DNA of 64,000 nt from Nitratireductor luteus (GCF_026162365.1 NZ_JAOANW010000017.1:41532-105531); one strand, 5' to 3'. Shown: positions 27,456 to 39,120, counted from the stretch's first letter. The notes: generated by a model not told the origin, from the letters alone. Numbers and translations: made by a program.

Positions 27456-27657
27456 TTGACTTTCCCCCGGTCATCCACTAAGAGCCCATTCATGCGCGCT
27501 GGCTTTGCGGTCGGCGCGCATTTTGACGTGTCCCGTGGACATTGCCTCCAGCGTGCGGCGATGTCCTGTCAGGCTTCGAAAAAGGAAGCCAGAGGAGGGC
27601 GCGTTTCCTTCACCTGAAACATGAGGTTTCGGGTGTATTTGTTTGAAAGGGAATGCG
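27456..27657 (+). promoter_or_regulatory. rpsD leader with candidate promoter and hairpin
   Basis: TTGACT (27456-27461), 17 bp, then TAAGAG (27479-27484) is a possible promoter giving a leader of about 165 nt. Close to the gene, CCTGAAAC (27613-27620) pairs with GTTTCGGG (27626-27633) around loop ATGAG. In several bacteria S4 binds its own leader; whether this hairpin takes part is speculative. Confidence 0.35.
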
Positions 27658-28275
27658 ATGAGCAAACGCCACTCAGCGAAATACAAGCTCGACCGCCGTC
27701 TTGGCGAAAACATCTGGGGCCGTCCGAAATCCCCGGTCAACCGCCGTGAATACGGCCCAGGCCAGCATGGCCAGCGCCGCAAGGGCAAGCTGTCGGACTT
27801 CGGTCAGCAGCTTCGCGCCAAGCAGAAGCTCAAGGGTCACTACGGCGACATTTCGGAAAAGCAGTTCCGCAAGACCTATGACGAGGCCAACCGCCGCAAG
27901 GGCGACACCAACGAGAACCTGATCGGTCTCCTGGAATCGCGTCTGGATGCGCTGGTCTACCGTGCCAAGTTCGTTCCGACGATCTTTGCCGCGCGCCAGT
28001 TCGTCAACCATGGCCACATCCAGGTCAATGGCCGCCGCGTCAACATCCCGTCCTTCCGCTGCAAGCCGGGCGACGTGATCGAGATCCGCGAGCGGTCGCG
28101 CCAGCTGGCCATCGTTCTGGAATCGGTTCAGCTCGCAGAGCGCGACGTGCCCGAATATCTCGAGGCCGACCACAACAAGATGACCGCGCGCTATGTCCGC
28201 GTGCCGGGCCTGTCGGACGTGCCCTTCGCCGTCCACATGGAGCCGAATCTGGTCGTCGAGTTCTATTCGCGCTAA
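27658..28275 (+). CDS. rpsD: 30S ribosomal protein S4
   Basis: Primary 16S rRNA-binding protein of the 30S body, 205 residues, the normal length. It starts [20 protein letters not shown]; an ATG five codons upstream is less typical. The S4 RNA-binding domain (about residues 93-160) contains [20 protein letters not shown] and [28 protein letters not shown] precedes the ATG. It ends just before a strong terminator and so is monocistronic here. Confidence 0.98.
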   Translation: MSKRHSAKYKLDRRLGENIWGRPKSPVNRREYGPGQHGQRRKGKLSDFGQQLRAKQKLKGHYGDISEKQFRKTYDEANRRKGDTNENLIGLLESRLDALVYRAKFVPTIFAARQFVNHGHIQVNGRRVNIPSFRCKPGDVIEIRERSRQLAIVLESVQLAERDVPEYLEADHNKMTARYVRVPGLSDVPFAVHMEPNLVVEFYSR

Positions 28276-28303
28276 TCGTCGCGAAACCTCGCAGGTTTCA
28301 AAA

Positions 28304-28326
28304 GGCCGCGTTTGCGCGGCCTTTTT
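28304..28326 (+). terminator. Rho-independent terminator of rpsD
   Basis: Stem GGCCGCG / CGCGGCC with loop TTTG followed by TTTTTCTTT, starting 28 bp after the rpsD stop. Confidence 0.88.
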
Positions 28327-28368
28327 CTTTGCCGTTTTCAGTTCGCCCATGACGGGTTAATCAGGGGC

Positions 28369-29238
28369 ATGACTCTCGCCGAACCGCAAACCTCGACCCC
28401 CGATACCGAAGCCTCCGCCGGCGCCCACCCGCTCTTTGCGGATGCGCCGTCCTCGGTGGAGTTCAATAAGCTGCGCAAGCGGCTGCTGCGGCTCACCCGC
28501 CAGGCGATCGAGGATTTCGCCATGGCGCGGGCCGGCGAGCGCTGGCTGGTGGCGCTGTCGGGAGGCAAGGATTCCTACGGCCTCCTGACCATCCTGCTCG
28601 ACCTGAAATGGCGGGGCCTCCTTCCGGTGGAATTGTTGGCCTGCAATCTGGACCAGGGCCAGCCGAACTTCCCCAAACACATCCTGCCGCAATACCTGAC
28701 GAAACTGGGCGTCGCCCATCGCATCGAGTATCAGGACACCTATTCGGTGGTGACGGACAAGATTCCCGAAAACCGCACTTACTGCTCCCTGTGCTCACGG
28801 CTTCGGCGCGGCCATCTCTACCGCATCGCGCGAGAGGAGGGCTGCTCGTCGCTCGTGCTGGGGCACCATCGCGACGACATTCTCGAAACCTTTTTCATGA
28901 ACCTGTTCCATGGTGGTCGGCTCGCCGCGATGCCGCCGAAGCTCCTTAACGACGAGGGCGATGTCATGGTGCTGCGGCCGCTCAGCTTCTGCGCCGAGAA
29001 CGATCTGACGAGATTCGCCGACGCCATGCGCTTTCCGATCATCCCCTGCGATCTATGCGGCAGCCAGGACGGCCTGCAGCGCAACGTCATGAAGGCGATG
29101 CTGGCGGATATCGAAAAGCGGATGCCCGGCCGAAAGGATACGATGATCCGCGCTCTGGCCAACGTGCGGCCCTCGCACCTGCTGGACCGCAATCTGTTCG
29201 ATTTTGCCGGCCTCGCGCCGACTACACCTGTGGATTGA
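28369..29238 (+). CDS. ttcA: tRNA 2-thiocytidine biosynthesis protein TtcA
   Basis: Thiolates C32 of certain tRNAs using ATP and an iron-sulfur cluster. The 289-residue protein has the PP-loop [13 protein letters not shown] and the two conserved CxxC pairs, [14 protein letters not shown] and [14 protein letters not shown], plus [16 protein letters not shown]. The ATG at 28369 follows CAGGGG; a longer frame of 19 codons overlaps the rpsD terminator and is unlikely. It overlaps the convergent MFS gene by 17 bp at the 3' end. Confidence 0.95.
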   Translation: MTLAEPQTSTPDTEASAGAHPLFADAPSSVEFNKLRKRLLRLTRQAIEDFAMARAGERWLVALSGGKDSYGLLTILLDLKWRGLLPVELLACNLDQGQPNFPKHILPQYLTKLGVAHRIEYQDTYSVVTDKIPENRTYCSLCSRLRRGHLYRIAREEGCSSLVLGHHRDDILETFFMNLFHGGRLAAMPPKLLNDEGDVMVLRPLSFCAENDLTRFADAMRFPIIPCDLCGSQDGLQRNVMKAMLADIEKRMPGRKDTMIRALANVRPSHLLDRNLFDFAGLAPTTPVD

Positions 29239-30466
29239 CGGTCCGGAAGAGCTTGCCCCGCTCGGCGATCAGCACCAGCACCAGCCCCACCGCCGAAACG
29301 ATGAAGTAGCCGGCCGCCAGCGGCGTCAGCGTGCCGTCGAAGGCCTGCCCGATCATCGCGCCCAGAAGTCCGCCGCCCAGCGTGGTCGTGAAGCCGAGGA
29401 CTGAGGCCGCGGTGCCCGCGACATGGCCAAGCGGCTCCATGGCGATGGAATTGAAGTTCGGCCCGATCCAGCCGAACATGAACATCGACGCTGAAAACAG
29501 TACGAAGAACAGCGGAAACGGAACCGGCCCGATCAGCGAGACCGTCAACCACAACGCGTTGGTCACCAGGAATGTCAGCAACGCCCCATGCGAAAGCCGG
29601 CGCATGCCGAAACGGCCGACGAAACGCGAGTTGGTGAAGGACGACAGGGCCATCAGGCCGGCGCCGATCGCGAACAGGATCGGAAACCATGCGCCGAGGC
29701 CGTAGATGTCGACATAGATCTGCTGTGCCGAATTGATGAACCCGAACAGCGCCCCGAAAATCGCCGTCGTGGCGAGCGTGTAGCAAAGTGCGATGCGGTT
29801 GGTCACCACGAAGCGGAAGCCTTCCACGATGACTTTGAGCGAAAAGGCGCGGCGGTGGTCGGGGTCGAGCGTCTCCGGCAGCCGCAGCCACGCCCAAAGC
29901 GCGACGACGAGCGCCAGCCCCGCCATAAGTATGAATATCTCGTGCCAGTCGCCGAAGATCATGATGAGCTGGCCGAGGCTGGGGGCCACCACGGGGATGG
30001 CCATGAACACCATCATGACCATGGAAAGCACTTCCGCCATCCGGCGTCCGCCAAAGACGTCGCGAATGGCCGACACCGCGATCACGCGCGTGGCCGCCGC
30101 CCCGATGCCCTGCAGGACGCGCAGCGCCAGAAGCAGCTCGAAGGACGGCGCGAAGGCCGCCGCAACCGCCGCGCCGACATAGACGGCAAGCCCGATAAGC
30201 AGCGGTCCCCGCCGCCCGAAACTGTCGGTGATTGGCCCGTAGAAGAGCTGGGCGCCGCCGAAGCCGACCAGATAGGCGGTGATGACGAACTGCCGGGAGT
30301 TCTCGTCCTCCACCCCCAGCGCCGCGCCGATCTGCTGCAGCGCCGGCAGCATCACGTCGATGGCGAGCGCGTTGAGCGCCATGAGCGCAGCCGCGAGCGT
30401 GATGAATTCGGCCCGGCCGATTTTCAGGCTGATTTCGTCGCGGGTGCTGGCAGCTGGCTGTTCCAT
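29222..30466 (-). CDS. Bcr/CflA-type multidrug MFS transporter
   Basis: A 414-residue, 12-segment drug:H+ antiporter of the Bcr/CflA group. Visible are the loop 2-3 motif [16 protein letters not shown], motif C-type [17 protein letters not shown] and the early [18 protein letters not shown] that carries the conserved Asp/Pro of this group. GGAGCG precedes the ATG at 30466; a longer start at 30505 is less likely. Typical substrates are bicyclomycin, chloramphenicol or sulfonamides, which cannot be resolved here. Confidence 0.9.
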   Translation of the reverse strand: MEQPAASTRDEISLKIGRAEFITLAAALMALNALAIDVMLPALQQIGAALGVEDENSRQFVITAYLVGFGGAQLFYGPITDSFGRRGPLLIGLAVYVGAAVAAAFAPSFELLLALRVLQGIGAAATRVIAVSAIRDVFGGRRMAEVLSMVMMVFMAIPVVAPSLGQLIMIFGDWHEIFILMAGLALVVALWAWLRLPETLDPDHRRAFSLKVIVEGFRFVVTNRIALCYTLATTAIFGALFGFINSAQQIYVDIYGLGAWFPILFAIGAGLMALSSFTNSRFVGRFGMRRLSHGALLTFLVTNALWLTVSLIGPVPFPLFFVLFSASMFMFGWIGPNFNSIAMEPLGHVAGTAASVLGFTTTLGGGLLGAMIGQAFDGTLTPLAAGYFIVSAVGLVLVLIAERGKLFRTVNPQV

Positions 30467-30607
30467 CGAAAGCGCTCCGTCGAACCGCGCGCTTTCGGGC
30501 GGCACGGCCTGTCTGATCAGATGGCCCCAGTCTGGACCCTCACTTGCTGCCCTGGAAATGAGTCACAGGCATTAAAAGCGTCGGCCAGGAGCCGACGCGA
30601 CGCTACC

Positions 30608-30678
30608 GCATCGGCCCGAAAATCGGAATCGATTTACGGAAAGCACGATGCGTAGATTTCAACGCTTTACAGCGTCCT
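30608..30678 (+). repeat. Dispersed intergenic repeat, family A (copy 2)
   Basis: Begins GCATCGGCCCGAAAATCGG, includes GGAAAGCACGATGCG and ends with TTTACAGCG. It is almost identical to the copy at 58730. It lies between the Bcr/CflA gene and grxD, a region with no other feature. Confidence 0.8.
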
Positions 30679-30759
30679 TTATGCGTCCGAACGGATGGAC
30701 GGGCTGTAGGCAATGACCTTGATCGTACACTATTGAAATGCCGACACTGCGGCGGCATG

Positions 30760-31095
30760 TCAGGCCGCGCCGCGTGTGCTGACGCCCTTTTCCGACATGA
30801 ACGTCTGCAATTCGCCCGCCTGGAACATCTCGCGGATGATATCGCAGCCGCCCACGAAGTCGCCCTTTACATAGAGCTGGGGGATCGTCGGCCAGTTGGA
30901 ATATTCCTTGATGCCCTGCCGCAATTCGTCCGAAGTCAGCACGTTCACGCCATGATAATCGACGCCCAGATAGTCGAGAATCTGAACGACCTGGCCGGAG
31001 AACCCGCACTGCGGAAAACCGGGCGTGCCCTTCATGAAAAGCACGACCTCGTTGCTCTTTACCTCGTTCTCGATGAATTCGTTGATGCCGCTCAT
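30760..31095 (-). CDS. grxD: Monothiol glutaredoxin (CGFS type)
   Basis: A 111-residue Grx4-type protein that binds and transfers [2Fe-2S] clusters with glutathione. The active-site motif is CGFS in GFPQCGFSGQVVQIL, preceded by the family's VVLFMKGTPGFPQ, with glutathione-binding WPTIPQLYVKGDFVGGCDI. AAAGGA precedes the ATG. The bolA gene lies about 190 bp upstream on the same strand; CGFS glutaredoxins and BolA proteins form cluster-bound heterodimers. Confidence 0.96.
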   Translation of the reverse strand: MSGINEFIENEVKSNEVVLFMKGTPGFPQCGFSGQVVQILDYLGVDYHGVNVLTSDELRQGIKEYSNWPTIPQLYVKGDFVGGCDIIREMFQAGELQTFMSEKGVSTRGAA

Positions 31096-31125
31096 CTATC
31101 TATCCTTTCGTTGCCGGCCTTTGGA

Positions 31126-31169
31126 GCATGATCCCGAAAAGTCGCAGACTTTCCGGAAAGGGATCATGC
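31126..31169. repeat. Short intergenic palindrome (GCATGAT...ATCATGC family)
   Basis: Left arm GCATGATCCCGAAAAGT, spacer CGCAG, right arm starting ACTTTCCGGAAAGG and ending ATCATGC. It lies between bolA and grxD; a related copy is at 10327. If transcribed from bolA it may uncouple bolA and grxD levels. Confidence 0.7.
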
Positions 31170-31288
31170 GCCCGACTGCAAACCGTTAACCCGGTATGTA
31201 TTGCACACACCCTCGCGACGCAATGCGGTGAAGGAAAATCCGCCCGTCCCCATAGCGAGCGCGGGCATATGAGAAGCCATACTAAAGG

Positions 31289-31522
31289 TCAGTCCGGCAC
31301 ACTCGTCTGCAGCGCAAGGGCATGCAGGACGCCGCCCATCCTGCCTTTCAGCGCATCGTAGACCATCTGGTGCTGCTGAACGCGCGACTTGCCGCGAAAG
31401 CTCTCTGCCACCACTTCGGCCGCATAGTGATCGCCGTCGCCGGCGAGATCCCGAATCGTCACCTTGGCGTCGGGGATGCCTTCCTTGATCAAGCGTTCGA
31501 TGTCGGCGGCGTTCATGGCCAT
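31289..31522 (-). CDS. bolA: BolA family protein
   Basis: A 77-residue BolA-like protein, partner of the CGFS glutaredoxin encoded just downstream. It starts MAMNAADIERLIKEGIPDAK and includes the conserved KSRVQQHQMVYDALK with the cluster-ligand-type His, and ends GVLHALALQTSVPD with a second conserved His. The long N-terminal extension of the open frame has no family character. Expected roles are in iron-sulfur trafficking or iron sensing. Confidence 0.92.
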   Translation of the reverse strand: MAMNAADIERLIKEGIPDAKVTIRDLAGDGDHYAAEVVAESFRGKSRVQQHQMVYDALKGRMGGVLHALALQTSVPD

Positions 31523-31640
31523 GGCGTGCGCTGTCTCCAGGATTGCTCTTGAACGAGATATGACGGTTAGGGCGGACGAGGTCAATTGTGGTCGGCGACA
31601 AACCCCCGCTTCCTGAGCCCGTTCTTGGAAGCGGGACCGG

Positions 31641-32240
31641 TCAGGCGGAGCAGAGTTTCCTGAATGCCGCGACCGCCCCGGCGGCATGCGATTCCGCATC
31701 CGTTTCGGAAGGCGGGGGAATCGCTCCGATGGCGCGCCTGATCTGCCGGTCGCCGATCAATAGGCTCAGGAACCATTCGGTGGCCGCGTGGGCCGAGGGG
31801 GCGGCGAGCGTTCCGCCCGCAATGGCCCGTCCAATCAGTTTCTCGATCAGGGGGAATAAGCGGTCGCGGCCCGCGGCGGCGATGGTTTTGCCCAATTCTC
31901 CGCTTTCGTCGGCCGCTGCCGCCCGGTTCAGCGCTATGGCCTTCTCGCCCAGCAGCATCGAAAGCAGGATCGGGGCGATCTCCTCCAGCGCGCTCACAGG
32001 ATCGGCGCCGCTGCTCAATGCCGCCTCAAGCCTTGCTTGCGTCTCGCTGGCGTTGCGTTCGACCATCGTCTTGAACAGTCCGCGCTTGCCGCCGTACCAG
32101 CGGTATAGAGTCTCGTTGGAAGCCTTGGCTTCCTTGGCAATTGCCAGCATGGACGTGGCCCCATAGCCGCGCTCCTGCACCAGCCTGTAGGCCACCTTCT
32201 CGATTTGCCGATGCCGTTCGAGCCGGGATTCCGCGCGCAT
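31641..32240 (-). CDS. TetR family transcriptional regulator
   Basis: A 199-residue regulator. The N-terminal helix-turn-helix is ERHRQIEKVAYRLVQERGYG and MLAIAKEAKASNETLYRWYG, the standard TetR arrangement, followed by a helical ligand-binding domain (with a TetR_C-like FLSLLIGDRQIRRAI). The start at 32240 follows GGAG; ATG 32246 is the alternative. It is divergent from a DUF1772 gene with a near-perfect palindrome between them, so it very likely represses both. Confidence 0.88.
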   Translation of the reverse strand: MRAESRLERHRQIEKVAYRLVQERGYGATSMLAIAKEAKASNETLYRWYGGKRGLFKTMVERNASETQARLEAALSSGADPVSALEEIAPILLSMLLGEKAIALNRAAAADESGELGKTIAAAGRDRLFPLIEKLIGRAIAGGTLAAPSAHAATEWFLSLLIGDRQIRRAIGAIPPPSETDAESHAAGAVAAFRKLCSA

Positions 32241-32263
32241 GAACATCTCCGTAATGTCTTGAC

Positions 32264-32302
32264 CAAATACGTACATATTTGTACGGATAAGTAAATACGT
32301 AC
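32264..32302. promoter_or_regulatory. TetR operator region
   Basis: CAAATACGTACATATTTG (32264-32281) is an 18-bp palindrome broken at only one symmetric pair around GTAC. AAATACGTAC recurs at 32293-32302. Both lie between the divergent tetR and DUF1772 genes. Confidence 0.65.
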
Positions 32303-32328
32303 ACGAGAGTACGATTTTGGAGGCGGTC

Positions 32329-32829
32329 ATGCCGAGATTGTTGTCAGCGCTGTCGATCCTGTCTTTGGTCTTTTGTGGAGCGATATTCGGATTCTTCTAC
32401 GCTTGGATCTGCTCCACCATGTGGGGGCTCGATCAGGTCGACCCGCGCGTTGCGATCGAGGCCATGCAGGCGATGAATGCCTCGGTTCGCAATGCGGTGT
32501 TCTTTCCCGCGTTCTTCCTGACGCCCGTGGTGTTGGCGCTAACGGCGGCGGTTTCGCACTATCTGGGCCAGAGGTCGGCCGCGCCATGGTTCCTGCTGGC
32601 CGCCGTCGTCTATCTCGTGTTCGGGCTTGCCCTCACCATGGCGGTGAACGTGCCGATGAACCAGGCACTGGCCGCCAGACCCGTTTCTGCCGACATGGAG
32701 ATCGCGGGCGAAATCTGGCAGGACTATTCGGGACGGTGGCAGTTCTGGAACCAGATGCGAACGGTGGCGTCAGGCATCGCCCTGGCGCTGGCGGGGTTTG
32801 CAGTCACGAGATTGCGGCCCGCCGTTTAG
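32329..32829 (+). CDS. DUF1772 (anthrone oxygenase-like) membrane protein
   Basis: A 166-residue protein with four hydrophobic segments, NAVFFPAFFLTPVVLALTAA among them, and the late WNQMRTVASGIALALAGFA typical of DUF1772. The family includes fungal anthrone oxygenases, but bacterial members have no assigned role. TGGAGG precedes the ATG at 32329, which decides the start over the TTG at 32317. It is divergent from tetR, whose product is its probable regulator. Confidence 0.82.
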   Translation: MPRLLSALSILSLVFCGAIFGFFYAWICSTMWGLDQVDPRVAIEAMQAMNASVRNAVFFPAFFLTPVVLALTAAVSHYLGQRSAAPWFLLAAVVYLVFGLALTMAVNVPMNQALAARPVSADMEIAGEIWQDYSGRWQFWNQMRTVASGIALALAGFAVTRLRPAV

Positions 32830-32881
32830 CGCCTCCGATAAGACGGAAAGGGCGGCTGGCGCTCCGGCTGTCGCCGGACGT

Positions 32882-35086
<2,205 letters not shown>

Positions 35087-35209
35087 CGGATGTCCGGGAA
35101 ACTGTTGCGATAAGAGGCATCCCTTTAGCGCACCTTGGCGCGCGTTACACGGCCTAAAGCACAAAAAATTGGGGGCAGGGCCCGTCAGAGGCGCGTATCA
35201 AGCGGTCTC

Positions 35210-36631
35210 TTAGTCGTAGCTGGTGTATCCGGCGCTGCCTTCCTCCAGCAGTCGCCGGATCGTGGCGAGGCCCTTCGACACGTCCTCGCGCCGCGGTGCT
35301 GCGGATATACCGAGCCGCACGTGATGGAACACCTGCTCGGAACGCCCCGCCTTGAACTCGTCCGCGTCGTCTATGAGCAGGCCTCGGTCGGAGGCCGCCT
35401 GCTTGAACGTGCTGGAAAGCCACGGATCGGGAAGTTCGAGCCATATGAAGGGGATATTCGTCCGCGATTGCGCATTGAACCCTGCCAGAGCGTCGCGGGC
35501 GAGCGCCAGCCGGGCATTGATTTCGTCCTTGCAGCGTTCCCGGATTTCGGCAGCCTTGCCCGAAAGCACCAGCCGCGCGCAAATTTCCGCAAGCAGGAAG
35601 GGCATGCCGCCTGTCACCATGCGGTGTGAGATGCGCACGCGGCGCTCCAGATGGCTCGGGCAGCAGATCCAGCCGCCGCGCACGCCTGCCGCTACCGATT
35701 TCGAAAGGCCGCCCACAAGAAAAGTCCGCTCCGGCGCCAGTTCGGCAAGGAGCGGATTGTCATCGTCGGCCATCGCTCCGTAGAGATTGTCCTCCACCAG
35801 CCATACATTGTGGCGCCGGGCGATCTCCGCAATCTCCTGGCGCCGGGCCACCGGCATTGTGCTCGTGGTCGGATTGTGGGCCGATGGCATCAGGAATGCG
35901 AGCTTCGGATGGCGCTGCGCGCAAAGCCGCTCGAAATCCTCCGGCACCACACCAAGCTCGTCGGATTGGATCAGCGTCACCCGCCTGCCGATCAGCCCGG
36001 CGCTGCGCGCCACATGGGAATAGGTCAAGTGCTCGAAGGCGACGTGGTCGCCGGGCGATGTCATGGCCGCGATGATCGCCACCACGCCCGCATGCGCGCC
36101 GAGCGTGGGGACGATCCGCTCCGGCGGGGGCTGAAATGCGCCTTTGGCGAGCCACTGGCTGCCTGCCTCGAACCAATGGTCGGGAAAGAGCCGGGCATAG
36201 CCCACCACATCGTAGGAGTGGTTGGACATGATCCCAGTCACGATGTCGCCGATGATTTCGCCCTGGCCGACCGAAGGGGCGGCGGTGCTGTCGAAACGCA
36301 GCTTGTCGGCTGGCGCGTCCATCTCACGCGTGCCGCCGAAATCTCCCGGAGCACTCGCATAGCCGGGATGGGCGAGGGCGCCTTGCGCGCGGTCCACCAC
36401 ATAGGTGCCGCGTCCCACTTCGCCGCTCACCAGCCCGCGCTCGCGCGCCACCGCATAGGCCCGGCTGACCGTGCCGATGGTAACGCCGATATCGAAGGCA
36501 AGATTGCGCTGGGGTGGCAGTTTGGTACCCGCCGGCAGCACGCGGTGCTCTATATCCTCCTCTATCTGGTCCGCCAGGCGGAGATAGAGCGGTCCGGTTC
36601 CCCGCGATAGGTCAGGCATCCAATTTGTCAT
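35210..36631 (-). CDS. MocR-type regulator (GntR helix-turn-helix fused to aminotransferase-like domain)
   Basis: A 473-residue fusion: a GntR winged helix (residues 10-80, LYLRLADQIEEDIEHRVLPA, LPPQRNLAFDIGVTIGTVSR) and a fold-type I PLP domain. The PLP Lys is in FLVGGLSKSVAAGVRGGW, and the Asn and Asp cofactor contacts fit LMPSAHNPTTSTMP and NVWLVEDNLYG. Such proteins use PLP or PLP-amino acid adducts as effectors. It is divergent from a DUF1127 gene with ATGCAR repeats between them. A real aminotransferase is less likely given the DNA-binding domain. Confidence 0.92.
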   Translation of the reverse strand: MTNWMPDLSRGTGPLYLRLADQIEEDIEHRVLPAGTKLPPQRNLAFDIGVTIGTVSRAYAVARERGLVSGEVGRGTYVVDRAQGALAHPGYASAPGDFGGTREMDAPADKLRFDSTAAPSVGQGEIIGDIVTGIMSNHSYDVVGYARLFPDHWFEAGSQWLAKGAFQPPPERIVPTLGAHAGVVAIIAAMTSPGDHVAFEHLTYSHVARSAGLIGRRVTLIQSDELGVVPEDFERLCAQRHPKLAFLMPSAHNPTTSTMPVARRQEIAEIARRHNVWLVEDNLYGAMADDDNPLLAELAPERTFLVGGLSKSVAAGVRGGWICCPSHLERRVRISHRMVTGGMPFLLAEICARLVLSGKAAEIRERCKDEINARLALARDALAGFNAQSRTNIPFIWLELPDPWLSSTFKQAASDRGLLIDDADEFKAGRSEQVFHHVRLGISAAPRREDVSKGLATIRRLLEEGSAGYTSYD

Positions 36632-36713
36632 CGTAGCAATTATGTATCTTGCCTCAATGATGCAGTCAATGCAGTAAGAACCTATGCAATTTAAGGTTCA
36701 ATGAGGAAGAAAA
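36632..36713. promoter_or_regulatory. Divergent control region with ATGCAR repeats
   Basis: ATGCAG at 36660 and 36669 and ATGCAA at 36684 are direct repeats between mocR and the DUF1127 gene. MocR regulators commonly bind direct repeats; assignment is inferred. Confidence 0.4.
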
Positions 36714-36944
36714 ATGGGTACAATTAATGCAATATCTCCTCATTCCCGCACGGCACCCTCACAGAGCAAGGGCGGATTGCACCTGGGTACGCTTCTGCTT
36801 GCAGTCGTCAGGCGCATTGATCAGATGGACCAGCGGCGGCGCAGCCGGATCGCCCTGCAGGAACTGAGCGACGAACAGCTCAAGGACATCGGGATCTCGC
36901 GCGCTGACGCCTTTCGCGAAGCCGCCAGACCGTTTTGGGACTAA
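36714..36944 (+). CDS. DUF1127 small protein
   Basis: A 76-residue protein ending with the full DUF1127 core: RRIDQMDQRRRSRIALQELS followed by DEQLKDIGISRADAFREAAR. GAGGAAG precedes the ATG. It is divergent from the MocR regulator, its likely controller. It is longer and more canonical than the DUF1127 protein at 26578. Related small proteins affect RNA metabolism in alphaproteobacteria. Confidence 0.85.
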   Translation: MGTINAISPHSRTAPSQSKGGLHLGTLLLAVVRRIDQMDQRRRSRIALQELSDEQLKDIGISRADAFREAARPFWD

Positions 36945-36963
36945 TGCCGGGAGGAGTGGCCGG

Positions 36964-37599
36964 TCAGCGCATCGCCCTGGCCGCCTTTCGGCGCACGCCC
37001 ACCACGCGGTCCGCCATCACCGTGACGGCGCTCAGCAGGACAAACAGCAGGGCAATTCCTCCAATGATCAGCAAGACCTTGCCGATACCCAGAACACCGA
37101 CGTCCAGGAACACATAGGGTACCTCGCCGGCAATTGGCGCGCGTGCAAGCAGATAGAGCAGATACAAGACGGGGTAGGCCAGCCAATAAAGGATGTCGCG
37201 CCAGCGCAAGCTGCCGTCCGCGCCGGCCAGCAGCCACCATGTCAGGAACAGCGCCGGCGTTACATAGTGCAGCAGAAGATCGCAGAGCAGAAACAGGCCC
37301 TGCGGCCGCCATAGATCGGAGAGCAGTAGGTAATAGACGAGGCCGACCGCGGCGATTGCCACGGCCACGCCGCCGCGCGCGCGCGCGCGGCGGAAGAAGG
37401 CCGGACGTCCGATGAGTGCCGCCAGATGTGTCAGCACCACGAGAATATTCGTGAGGATGGTGAAGAACGAAAAATAGTAGACGATCGAGCCGCCGAGGCT
37501 GTGACCTGCCGCCATCGAAACCGGCATGAGGATCACGAACTGCAGCACCAGCGCGAAAACGCCGATGACAAAGCCGGTAAAGTTGAGGATCAGCATCAC
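36964..37599 (-). CDS. Pr6Pr family membrane protein
   Basis: A 211-residue protein with six hydrophobic segments, resembling the Pr6Pr family: GGSIVYYFSFFTILTNILVV in the second segment, LLLHYVTPALFLTWWLLAG in the middle and DILYWLAYPVLYLLYLLARA later. The YFSFFTILTN and LHYVTP motifs are characteristic. Function is unknown. The C-terminus is basic (RKAARAMR). It is convergent with the DUF1127 gene. No operon partner is clear. Confidence 0.82.
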   Translation of the reverse strand: MMLILNFTGFVIGVFALVLQFVILMPVSMAAGHSLGGSIVYYFSFFTILTNILVVLTHLAALIGRPAFFRRARARGGVAVAIAAVGLVYYLLLSDLWRPQGLFLLCDLLLHYVTPALFLTWWLLAGADGSLRWRDILYWLAYPVLYLLYLLARAPIAGEVPYVFLDVGVLGIGKVLLIIGGIALLFVLLSAVTVMADRVVGVRRKAARAMR

Positions 37600-37613
37600 C
37601 GTCTCAGAGCCCT

Positions 37614-37704
37614 TCTGAAAATGGATCAGGCCGAGTTAAAATAGTGTTTTCGAGCATCGGAGCGCAGGAAATCGCCATTTTCAGGCCGGCATCAGCCATT
37701 TTCA
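37614..37704. repeat. Dispersed repeat, family B (short copy)
   Basis: Contains AAAATAGTGTTTTCGAGCAT, CGGAGCGCAG and CGCCATTTTCAGGCCGGCATC, in the order seen in the longer copy at 49306-49438. It lies between the Pr6Pr gene and the lipoprotein gene and lacks the internal GTAC-containing segment of the long copy. Confidence 0.7.
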
Positions 37705-37713
37705 CACGGAACC

Positions 37714-38160
37714 TCAACTCCTGCAGTCTGCGCTGCCTCCGGACCAGCGCATGATATCGGCGTTCACCCGTCCGCCGGTCGAAGTCGTGGCAAGCGGCCC
37801 GTAGGTCTCGATCTTCACGGGCGAACCGGAGGCCTCGATGACGAGGACCGGCAGGCCCTGCGCCCTTTTCGCATGTACCAGCAGAAGGCGCGGGCTGCCG
37901 GCCGTGTCGAGTTCGGGAACCAGCCGCAGATCGCGGAACGCCCGGTCTCGTGTCCGCATCCAGCACCGCGCGCCCTTCTCGTTGATGTGCTGGAGAGCAA
38001 TGGTCGGGGTTTCGGCCTCCACCGTCAGCGCGAGCGGGCCGCCCATGGGCTCCGGTGTGCAGCCGGCGGCCGAAAGGGCCAGCAACAGGGCGCCCGCCAT
38101 CGGCGTTGCGCCACGCCCCCACCGGCCGCGAGGCCGTGGATGGGCAGGAAGGCGAATCAC
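37714..38160 (-). CDS. Hypothetical lipoprotein downstream of purQ
   Basis: A 148-residue protein with a lipobox [10 protein letters not shown] (Cys at about 34), followed by a secreted domain with three or four further Cys. No family is recognised with confidence. The GTG at 38160 overlaps the purQ stop (GTGA), implying coupling to purQ; an ATG at 38100 gives a shorter and more usual signal peptide. Location after purC-purS-purQ is probably positional rather than functional. Confidence 0.7.
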   Translation of the reverse strand: MIRLPAHPRPRGRWGRGATPMAGALLLALSAAGCTPEPMGGPLALTVEAETPTIALQHINEKGARCWMRTRDRAFRDLRLVPELDTAGSPRLLLVHAKRAQGLPVLVIEASGSPVKIETYGPLATTSTGGRVNADIMRWSGGSADCRS

Positions 38161-38825
38161 GCGGCCTTGCCCAGAACGCTTTCGAAAAGCGCCCGACCGT
38201 CATCGCCGCCATGGGCCGCTTCGATCAGATTTTCGGGATGTGGCATCAGGCCAAGGACATTGCCGCTTTCGCTGACGATGCCGGCGATGTCGTTCATCGA
38301 GCCGTTGGGATTGGTGTCCTCAGTATAGCGGAACACCACCTGGCCTTCGCCCTCGATCCGCTCCAGCGTCGCATCGTCGGCGAAGTAGTTGCCGTCATGG
38401 TGGGCCACCGGGCAGCGGATGATCTGCCCCGGCTGGTAGGAACGGGTAAAGGCCGTGTTGGCGTTCTCGACGCTGAGCTTCACTTCCCGGCAGACGAATT
38501 TCAGCGATGCGTTGCGCATCAGCGCGCCCGGCAGCAGACCCGCTTCAAGCAGGATCTGGAAACCGTTGCACACGCCCATGACCATCACGCCCTGCGCCGC
38601 CTTCTCGGCGACCGCCCGCATCACGGGCATGCGTGCCCCGATCGCCCCGCAGCGCAGATAGTCGCCATAGGAAAACCCGCCGGGGATGACGATCAGGTCG
38701 ACATCGGGTAACGCCGTCTCCGTCTGCCAGACCAGATGCGGCGCGTGGCCGGAAATCTTGGTCAGCGCGGTGATCATGTCGCGGTCACGGTTGAGGCCTG
38801 GAAGCTGAATGATGGCTGCTTTCAT
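38157..38825 (-). CDS. purQ: Phosphoribosylformylglycinamidine synthase subunit PurQ
   Basis: Glutaminase subunit that feeds ammonia to PurL. The 222-residue protein starts [20 protein letters not shown]. The class I amidotransferase nucleophile Cys is in [20 protein letters not shown], with the catalytic His/Glu near the C-terminus in [12 protein letters not shown]. An upstream ATG at 38831 is the alternative start. It lies 23 bp after purS in the unit purC-purS-purQ-lipoprotein. Confidence 0.96.
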   Translation of the reverse strand: MKAAIIQLPGLNRDRDMITALTKISGHAPHLVWQTETALPDVDLIVIPGGFSYGDYLRCGAIGARMPVMRAVAEKAAQGVMVMGVCNGFQILLEAGLLPGALMRNASLKFVCREVKLSVENANTAFTRSYQPGQIIRCPVAHHDGNYFADDATLERIEGEGQVVFRYTEDTNPNGSMNDIAGIVSESGNVLGLMPHPENLIEAAHGGDDGRALFESVLGKAA

Positions 38826-38848
38826 GGTCATTGCCCCGATGCCCCGCC

Positions 38849-39091
38849 TCAGGCGATCTCGATCGAGTAGTCCTCGATCACCGTGTTCGCCAGAAGCTTC
38901 TCGCACATGGCCTTCAGCTGTGTCTCGGCCGCCGTCCTGTCGTTCGTTTCGAGCTGCAGGTCGAAGACCTTGCCCTGGCGTACATGGTCGACGCCCTCGA
39001 AGCCGAGGCCGCCGAGCGCGCCTTCGATGGCTTTCCCTTGCGGGTCGAGCACGCCGTTCTTCAAGGTGACGGTCACACGGGCTTTCAGCAC
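38849..39091 (-). CDS. purS: Phosphoribosylformylglycinamidine synthase subunit PurS
   Basis: An 80-residue subunit that bridges PurL and PurQ. It reads [20 protein letters not shown], then [20 protein letters not shown], the standard PurS fold with the DPQG motif. It starts with GTG, supported by AGGAGAA upstream. It lies between purC (29 bp) and purQ (23 bp). Confidence 0.95.
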   Translation of the reverse strand: MLKARVTVTLKNGVLDPQGKAIEGALGGLGFEGVDHVRQGKVFDLQLETNDRTAAETQLKAMCEKLLANTVIEDYSIEIA

Positions 39092-39120
39092 TTTATCGAT
39101 TCTCCTGGCCGCGCTGCAGT

